Notes under the pieces: model-generated
Told to the model about the DNA's origin: nothing
Databases searched by the model: none
Seen by the model: only the letters and a program-made list of their open reading frames with translations
Translations under genes and position numbers: made by a program
Assembly: GCA_030407085.1 (NCBI GenBank)
Contig: CM059584.1
Coordinates: 101,679,001 to 101,743,000 of the forward strand
Origin: Trichopria drosophilae
Lineage: Eukaryota; Arthropoda; Insecta; Hymenoptera; Diapriidae
Length of the DNA stretch: 64,000 nucleotides
Reading direction: 5' to 3'
Shown: positions 56,901 through 64,000 of the stretch, in pieces
Layout: every line of letters starts with the position of its first letter
Numbering within the stretch: position 1 is the first letter of the stretch

Positions 56901-59900
56901 GTAAGTGCAACTTCGCATTTAAGGCAAAATATTAATTACAGAAATATAAACTTTTGATTTATAATTTCTACGAAGCATAATTTAATTTTTTTATTTTCCG
57001 ATGCGTCTAATACTTTGATAACTATGGGTTCATTAGGAAAATGGGCTAATATTTATTCGCTATTGTAATATTGACTTAATATGTGGTTGACGGATTAGCA
57101 TCCAAATATTTAATCAATGGAACTATCAGTCAACTAAATGACGATAGTGATTAAAAACATTTAGAAAATTAAATTAAAATGCAGTTGAAATCGTTACTAC
57201 TTTTTTCAATGCATATTTTAAAGTAACCCTGTAGATAAACTTATTTTCTAAAACTCTTATGAATTGCTAAAATAAGAATAAAATTGCAGGCTTACTATCG
57301 TAACGAATCAAACATTCTATTAACTTCATGATGTCAGGTAAAATTAGTCATCTTCTTGGGAAATGCTTTTTTTCATCAAATACGTAAATGAACCTTAGGC
57401 TAAACGATGAAACAATAAATATAGAAACAGCATAGAGGCAAAAAGTTTAAGTCTGGCGTCATAACACGCGAGAATCACGATGAATCACTTCGGAGCTTGG
57501 AATGAATTACGGCATCGATTACAAATCTTGTCTTGCGGAACGCGGATAAATATAACGATAACATGCTGTGACGTTATTATTATGTATTTGTCATCGAAAT
57601 AGTAATCGCCAAATTGGGAATATGACATAAGCGTCTGACTGATAATTGAACGATCTTTGCAAAAAAAAGTGATTGATTTTCTCGTTTAGTTGTCATTCTT
57701 TTAGGATTAAGATCGCAGGGTAAGATTTAATATTGTCTTAATTTGGACCGCATATTTCTACTTCTGATTTTGGCGATTGTAACTATTCAGCATCAACTAA
57801 AGATAGCATAACTACGACGTTTTTACCACTTGCAAGCTATTTTAAAAAACCCTGACCGATATAACGGCGAACGATAACATTAAATAAATTTAAATTGATT
57901 TAATTTATTTTTATCTTTTCTGCTTTATTTTATGTTTTTATTTTTCAACACATATTCTCATAATTTTAAATCAATTTTAGTACTTTTTGGGTAATATTGA
58001 AATTTCTTTTTTTAAACTTATCCAGTCTTATTAACCTTATCTGCTCTGGGGACAGACATTATAAACTAAGATTACGTTGAGATTATATACAAAAAAGAGT
58101 GTGCAATAAACTATACGTTCCGAAAGCATTTGGTAACCTTGTTGCACTAAATGCGATACCTACAGAGCGCCTGGAGATTAAATTGCATGATGGACAGTAA
58201 TCATCTTTCTGGATAATATCTCCATTTCTACGAAACCTCAAGACCATCTAATTCTGTCAAACAATTGATTCGTGAATATGCATCATAATAATATCCTTAA
58301 CCTATTAAGTTGACATATTAAAATTAAAATTAAAATTGTAAACTTTATTGTTTAATCTTTTTTTTAAGTGGGTGGATAAGATAGTTGTACATAACGGACA
58401 AATTTTTTGTTTTTAGCTTCATGTAGTTCATCCTTTTAAAAGTGGAGAAAAAGTGTGAAAATTGTAGTAAATGCAATGATATAAAGTAACATTGAACAAA
58501 ATGTTTTTTTTTTTCAAAGTTTCAATTTTTATTGACTGAATATCTTCCATCATTTTTTCAATCATTTCGATGTATTTTTTTTTAAATGTTTAAATTTTTG
58601 GCCCCAAAACGTCCAAGGGCTAACTATTTTCCTCTGCTCTATCATTAGGAGAGTTCTACGATGAAGGTACCCAATTATTGAAATTACACTAGACCTAAAA
58701 ATTGAAAAGAAAACAATATAGATCAAACCATATTTCCTTTTTTTACGTCCCTGAATTAGAATCCGATGTTAGTTCCACTTCATTTTGTTGTTGGGGAAAA
58801 TTAATTATTTGTAGTTAAAATCTCTATACTAACGTTAAGAAACACCAACAATCCAACCATCAATGCAAAATGTTAAATATTAAATGTACATGTAATTCTG
58901 TAATTACATCAAATCAAGTCTTAAAAATTCAAGCTTCAAGATGGTGGATGAAATATGGCGTGAAGTACCTCGATTTTTATTTCAATCCCAGAAAATTATC
59001 GTTTTATCTGGAAACACTTGGGGGTTTTAAGGTTATTGAACACGAAACTGTGACATCTATTAGAAAATAAAATTGGACGAATCAATGTGGCGGATGTATT
59101 TGAAAAAAACGTTGAATTTTAGCACTGTTATGAAAAACGAAGTTTACATAGCTTACTTCCATTCTGGTTTTATTTTAAGTTTTTGGTTTTATATTAAGTT
59201 TTGAAGTGGAAAAAGAAACATTAAATTGTCTGAAAATGTCAACTTTCTATGGGTTTTTCTCGGCCTGCGTAATCTAAAAAAATGTTTATTTTACTCTCTA
59301 AATTTGATTCAGTTGAAAACAACTAATTAAAACACGAAAAGTGGATTATTCTTTCAATTAGTAGTAAATTTGCTAATAAAATTAGAAAAACTACAATTTA
59401 ATTGGTAAAATACTATTTTTTACTTTAAATTAGTAGAATCGATACTTTACTTAATAAAATTTTACTAATATATTAGTTGTTTTTTACTAATCCAGATTTA
59501 GAGAGTTCCTACATTTTTATTTTATTTCTTCGCACCTATTCGTACAAATCACTTTTTTTAAATCACAAAATTATATATATACACTGTTATTTATCTGGAT
59601 ATTATATATTACACTTTAATTTAAATTAGTTATTGCCCTTGAAATTAAAACCTGGACTGAAATATTATTTTTGTTTTAATACCATCATATTTATTAAAGC
59701 ATACAGAGATTATTAACAGTTAGTTGTTAAAGACAAAATAAGTTATTTAAATGTAAATATTAATACATTTAATCAGAAGCCGTAATTATTGAATTTTTTA
59801 ATAATTTTGTATTAATAGTAACAATTGGTTTTATGATTTGAAAAAAATTCACAAAATCCGTATTCATGATTTTTTTCAAGTGATTTGTATAAAAAATGTG

Positions 59901-62742
59901 CGAAGATATAAAATAAGAACATAAAATGCACAGTTTTTTAGATTACAGGCTAAGCAAAAGCCATAGATGGTTGAAATTTTCAAAAAATGTTCCTTTTTCC
60001 AACTCAAAACTGAAAATGAAACCATTTTTCAATTTCGTCTGGGGACACTTCCTGGTCCTGTTAGAGCCTTTTTGGAAGTAAACACAGTAATCTTTGCTTC
60101 TATGAATGTCTGCACGTCCTAAATTGTTTCTTTTGTCATTGTTATTATAATTTTACCAAATAATAACAAAAAACATTTTTCAGAGAGAGAACGAATTCGG
60201 TAGTTCTATTCAGTACTATATGCAACTTGTAAGGAATATAAATATAGCCTCTGATGGTTATTAAATAATAATGCCATGATTGGTTATAATCACCAAGCTG
60301 TAATAAACCCATTTCGCATTTGAGGAAGCTAATAACGGCATTAACTCAGAGGCATAAAAGAGATAACGAATTGATAATATCTATATGTACCCAATCTCAT
60401 TAGAAAATACAAAACCGGCCTTACGACTCTTGAATGAATTCCTATATAATAATTACTGACATCATTAAGAAATTATTGATTCTTTTATACGTACTCTATT
60501 TTAAATACGTGATAAAACAAAACTTGATATTTTCTCGACAAAACAATGTTTTAAAACAATTGATATTGTCTTGGTATTTTCTGGTCTTCAGGAAACGAGT
60601 ATTTGGGAAAGAAGGTCTGATCGATCAGTATTAACCCTTTCCGGGATGGACACTATTAGGAATAAATAAATATACTCACATAACATAATCCACCATTTTT
60701 AATAATTAAGTATTTATCTCAGTTTATGTTTGTGATCATCATGCCTAAAAAATGGTTGACTGACCATTTTGAAGAAAATCCATTAATATTTTAGAAATCT
60801 CGTCCGCCATATTGCATCCGCCATTTTGAATTTAAAAAGGATGGAAATTGCAGATTTAAGAACAAACTACTTTAAAAAATCACGTTTTTTTTTTAATATA
60901 AAACAGCTGTATCCTTTTTTGAACGAGTTTTGGACCAATTTTTTGACAGAATCTGAAAGAGCAGAATTTAACACGTCAGAAACATTATGTGTAAATATTT
61001 TTTCTGGGCCATAACATTACCCAATAAAGAGCTAAAGTTTGCTTATAAAAAGTGTCCGTTAAATAGTTAAATAATACAGAAGAGTCCCAGTATATTTGCC
61101 CGCTCGGTTCCTCGCCTTCCCCTCCAGGCTTCTTATATTTATCAAAAGAAGGGGAGCGCCGCTTCTCCCACTCTCCTCAGTCGCGTCACGTTCGTGACGT
61201 CGCAGCGGGCCCTTTCTGAGGCCCCAGCGCGTAAAGTGGGGGAAAAGAGAGCGACGACAGACAAATCTAACGAGACGGAACTAGGCAAATATGCTGGGAC
61301 GTAAATATAGCGAGACGCAAATCTACCGGGACGCTACTGTACTACTAAATGGAAAACAAAATTGTTGTCACTCATCAAGAAGCTGTTTCCAACTTTTAAA
61401 AACTAGATCCAAAATGGAGGATTTGTTATTATTAATCATTTCTACTAGGACTCAATATCTTAACGTTTGTTGGTACCATCTTTTTTTTGTCATAAGATGT
61501 ATAAATATATTTGATAATGGGACAATTATAGTAAAGCAATTGATAGACCATCAAAACCGTTCAGTTGGTTAGTTCGAATAAAGAACAAACCAACAAAGGT
61601 CGTATTTAGAAAATTAAAGCGCGGATGGCACCGATAACATACTTTGTACAGTTGGTTTACACAATAGCTCGACAATGTAAGTGTCAACTTACAATAACGT
61701 TATAGTAACTAGGGCGACACAAAAACTCAACGATTTATTTATCATCTTACTGCCATAATGGCAGTTCGTAGGTCGTGCACCAGTTTTGTCGTGCTCGTTC
61801 CTTTCTTCGCCACTTTCGTCTTCCCTTTACAAAGAAAAATCGAACCTCAACCTCGTTTGGGCGTCGCCGTTACCTTTTCAACGATGGGACACGTCGCCAT
61901 CGCAGACTATAAACATTCGAAATGACGTTTAAATTCTATGCAAAGGTCTTTTGTTCGATTCTATCTCGGAGAGACGTTAAAAAGGGCGAATTCATGCACG
62001 CGAGTTTTGCCGCCGATTTCGTAATCTGATCGTTTTGCTGGAGATAAAATCATGGAATTTTCCCCCTTTGTTTTTATGTGTTCACCACATTTCACTATCC
62101 GGTTAGAAAAGACGAGTCAAGGAAACCAATTTCCATAATTGGAACCGATCGATCGCCGAATGGCGGTGGAAACCTTTTCCGTGCAAAATAACTTTTTGTT
62201 AAAATCTAGATTTTGAAACGTACTCAGCTGTGTCAATTAATTTTCTAATATTTAAATCATCTTGTTATTTTATTATTTTAAATTGCAACTTGATTTAAAA
62301 ATGTTATGGTTTTCTATTTGCAGATAGTAGTATGCGTCCTTATTGGATTGCACTACCACTCGTTCCAACTGGGAAATCTCCATACCACCATGTTGACTAT
62401 GAGCACCATCGGAGGATTCTTGATCATTCTCGTTGGTCTCTTTGCCGGTCATGTAATGGGAACGCCCGTTAACCGACGTGTGGTAAATTAAACATTTTTA
62501 AACATTACATGTCTTATTCTTGCATCTATTTTACAAATTTGACTTTTCTTTAGGACCTGTTCTTCAGTTTGATTGGCTGCATATTGTTCATCGTCGTCGG
62601 TGCTTTAAATATCCAACTATTCGAGTCGTACTACGGCAGCAATTCTATGCACGACATCGGAATGGCAAAAGGATCAATCTGCATTATCGAGGGAGCTCTG
62701 TTCCTTTTCGATGCCATACTTACCTTCAGGGGTGAAGCCTAA
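56856..62742 (+). CDS. gene B: 130-residue four-helix membrane protein (MARVEL-like)
   Basis: Three coding exons (56856-56900, 62324-62482 and 62554-62742), all introns phase 0 with GT-AG borders, give an intact 130-residue protein. The ATG sits in a good insect context (caacaATGG). Four hydrophobic segments are visible at about residues 8-28, 38-60, 69-91 and 104-126, joined by short loops (YHSFQLGNLH, GTPVNRR, FESYYGSNSMHD), with both ends probably cytosolic. Length, spacing and small loops fit MARVEL-type or related four-span insect proteins of the kind found in junctions and vesicle membranes; that class assignment is an inference. Codon use is noticeably more G+C-rich than the surroundings. 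No damage is seen. The 5' UTR is probably split, with a distant first exon near 35.4-35.6 kb. Confidence 0.9.
56903..59292. other. gene B intron, left part
   Basis: AT-rich intron DNA. Around 58930-59090 there is 'aagatggtggatgaaatatgg' and 'gtggcggatgtatt' text like the cores of the TTAA elements. Blocks at about 59195-59280 and 59935-60015 are inverted relatives ('ctttctatgg' / 'ccatagatgg', 'gcctgcgtaatctaaaaaa' / 'ttttttagattacaggc'), hinting at a large old foldback element around 59.2-60.0 kb. Confidence 0.4.
59293..59506. mobile_element. MITE with ACTCTCTAAATTTGA end
   Basis: The ends ACTCTCTAAATTTGATTCAG and the mirror CCAGATTTAGAGAGT match those of 24663-24811. The interior is different, AT-rich, with repeated 'ttagtagt' and 'actaat' motifs. 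It lies inside a larger, older inverted pair (about 59195-60015). Confidence 0.65.
60635..60870. mobile_element. truncated piggyBac-like repeat (CCCTTTCCGGG end)
   Basis: TTAA (60631-60634) followed by CCCTTTCCGGGATGG is the same terminus as the one ending at 4019. Further in lies 'tcgtccgccatattgcatcc' followed by 'gccattttgaattt'. No right end was found. Confidence 0.45.
61077..61340. mobile_element. pogo-like MITE, 264 bp, copy 2
   Basis: TA flanks are intact. Ends are CAGAAGAGTCCCAGTATATT and the mirror ACCGGGACGCTACTG. It is the same length as 6021-6284 but inverted relative to it; most of the sequence aligns by eye, including 'aaaagaaggggagcg' and 'ctctcctcagtcgcgt'. It is strongly G+C-rich. 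It lies in intron 2 of the gene B transcript, about 1 kb before coding exon 2. The frame at 61291-61572 starts inside it and is not supported. Confidence 0.8.
61758..61925 (+). CDS. small ORF, 55 codons, in a G+C-richer island
   Basis: ATG to TGA. The N terminus MAVRRSCTSFVVLVPFFATF looks like a basic start followed by a hydrophobic stretch, then a short polar tail ending YKHSK. It lies about 400 bp before gene B coding exon 2, in a stretch (61745-62170) that is richer in G+C than the intron around it. It could be a small secreted or membrane peptide, an alternative 5' leader, or just open by chance in an enhancer or promoter. I do not recognise it. Confidence 0.2.
   Translation: MAVRRSCTSFVVLVPFFATFVFPLQRKIEPQPRLGVAVTFSTMGHVAIADYKHSK
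62324..62482 (+). CDS. gene B coding exon 2
   Basis: The acceptor is tttctatttgcag, with 53 codons and donor GTAAAT at 62483. It completes the first membrane segment and encodes the second. An ATG at 62306 upstream is in frame through the acceptor, but lies within the polypyrimidine tract and is unlikely to be a start. Confidence 0.9.
62554..62742 (+). CDS. gene B coding exon 3 (terminal)
   Basis: The acceptor is acttttctttag, followed by 62 codons ending TFRGEA and TAA. It encodes membrane segments three and four. The preceding intron is only 71 bp, short even for insects. Confidence 0.9.
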   Translation, partial: DLFFSLIGCILFIVVGALNIQLFESYYGSNSMHDIGMAKGSICIIEGALFLFDAILTFRGEA

Positions 62743-64000
62743 AGTTTTTCCCTAGACTTCTTATACTCTTCACGCGCACTACGAGGGACTGCGCGAGCAT
62801 CCAGTTTATTACACCGCAATAATTCATTTTTTTAAATGACAAGAAATAAACAAGACAGTGCGTTTTCTGTACGGACATTACGTTGTTTCGCGTACAAAAA
62901 AGACCATTCACGATAGGAGGCCGATGTATCAAAGATGTACCCTAGCCGAATATAGGTTATGTTCGCGGCATTTCTATTGTATGGTCGTTCTCTAATACGA
63001 GACGCAACGATAATTATATTCGGGCACTTGCCATTCTGGAGTCTCACGACGGCGATGTGAATTCCTATCTGTTACAATTATGTAATTATATACATAACGC
63101 GTATTCGTTACCTGTAATACTTAATATGTTTAGTACTACTGGGCAATACGAGACCAAATGGCATTAATAACATTAAGTTGCACAAGAAACCGGAAAATCC
63201 ACATCGTGCGTCGAATTTGACAAATTCTTTAGCAGATATTGGTATATCACTTTACATGTTACATACAGAATGAACAATTGTACCTGATGAATAAGAAATT
63301 ATTTTTTGTTTATAAACGTTATTCTCTACATTTGTCGTTGATCGATGCAATCCGAACGGATTTATCAGTAAACCTAAAGGGTAGAATTACCATTTTATGT
63401 CATTATAAAGTTCAGTTCCTGGCTAACCATCGAGCGTTTTAAAATGTAGAGAATATACGTGTCTTACAATACTCAAAGTACAAATGAAAGAAATATATTC
63501 ACAGCAGACGATTTGTCATTTTGCAATTATATACTATAAGAACTACGCAACAAAAAATGAAACAAAGGCTATTTTTCGCCAGTCCCTTTCCTACATTAGC
63601 ATCAATGTAACTGTAATACAAGTTGTATTTAATTTTTCTCAGCGTAACATACTAACTGCGTTAATCATTGTTATTCGAATGTAAATGAAAAACATGCATC
63701 GCCATTTTTCATTAGGTTATTATATATGTTGCGTAAGTCGAATAATACCACAAACTAAATGTCCTGCCAACTTGTGTAAGATTACAAAGATTTATTGTAC
63801 TCGTTAAATCAAAGTATATATAAATATATATAGATATATTTGAAATATATATTTTATACCCTTCTTCGCTCGTCACTGGTGTGCTAGCGCGAGCTTGCTT
63901 ATATTTACGAGTTATTGTAATTATGCTTTAAACAGACTGGATGGTTCGTAATCGAATGAAACGTCATGCGAATTCTTTTTTTATATGGTTTTTTTTCAAT
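62743..64000 (+). other. gene B 3' UTR and downstream DNA
   Basis: No further coding exon is seen. The minus-strand frames at 62726-62932 and 62832-63047 overlap the 3' UTR and lack features. Sequence up to about 63060 keeps moderate G+C content, consistent with transcribed UTR. Confidence 0.4.
62845..62850 (+). terminator. candidate poly(A) signal of gene B
   Basis: AATAAA lies 103 nt after the stop codon. A longer 3' UTR using a distal signal is equally possible. Confidence 0.4.

Noticed and set aside
62726..63047. Two overlapping minus-strand frames
   Set aside because: They overlap the 3' UTR of gene B and show no domain or splice context.

Overview
This window looks like nuclear DNA of an insect. 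It is roughly 70% A+T, has very low gene density, spliced coding exons with GT-AG introns, and many short inverted-repeat DNA transposons with TA, TTAA or 8-bp target duplications. Mariner, pogo-like, piggyBac-like and hAT-like ends are all present, with one Jockey-type LINE fragment. The order is not proven; the mariner TIR type and a short TTAGG-like stretch near 48464 would fit Hymenoptera. There is no bacterial operon structure, and I found no rRNA, tRNA or CRISPR array.

Two spliced plus-strand genes can be supported. Gene A (2087..23830, five exons) encodes a four-transmembrane protein of about 381 residues with a long basic, cysteine-containing tail. Its third exon is one base short of a multiple of three although both flanking introns are phase 0, so the gene is either broken in this copy or affected by a homopolymer error. 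Its last intron is 18 kb and holds most of the transposon load of the left third. Gene B (56856..62742, three coding exons, probable non-coding first exon ending at 35608) encodes a complete 130-residue four-helix membrane protein of MARVEL-like architecture. The two genes are tandem, and both encode small multi-span membrane proteins. I see no sequence evidence that they act together.

Layout: 1-2086, AT-rich DNA with a piggyBac-like foldback element; 2087-24170, gene A with intronic elements, including a 3.6-kb mariner with a dead transposase at 14600-18215 and a 753-bp palindrome at 9258-10010 that carries six nuclear-receptor half-sites; 24266-33459, MITEs of several families and the LINE fragment; 35200-35608, a GC-richer promoter and first-exon candidate for gene B; 35609-56845, a mostly featureless 21-kb intron with a few MITEs; 56846-62742, gene B coding exons; 62743-64000, its 3' UTR and downstream DNA.

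The most interesting material is in the mobile elements: the half-site palindrome, a hAT-like foldback family with an internal phased motif and a perfect 8-bp duplication, five roughly 280-bp G-rich subterminal repeats in the mariner, two 264-bp pogo-like copies in opposite orientation, and one 'gattacgaatctgaag' core shared by several TTAA elements. All family assignments come from reading the sequence by eye, without any database search.
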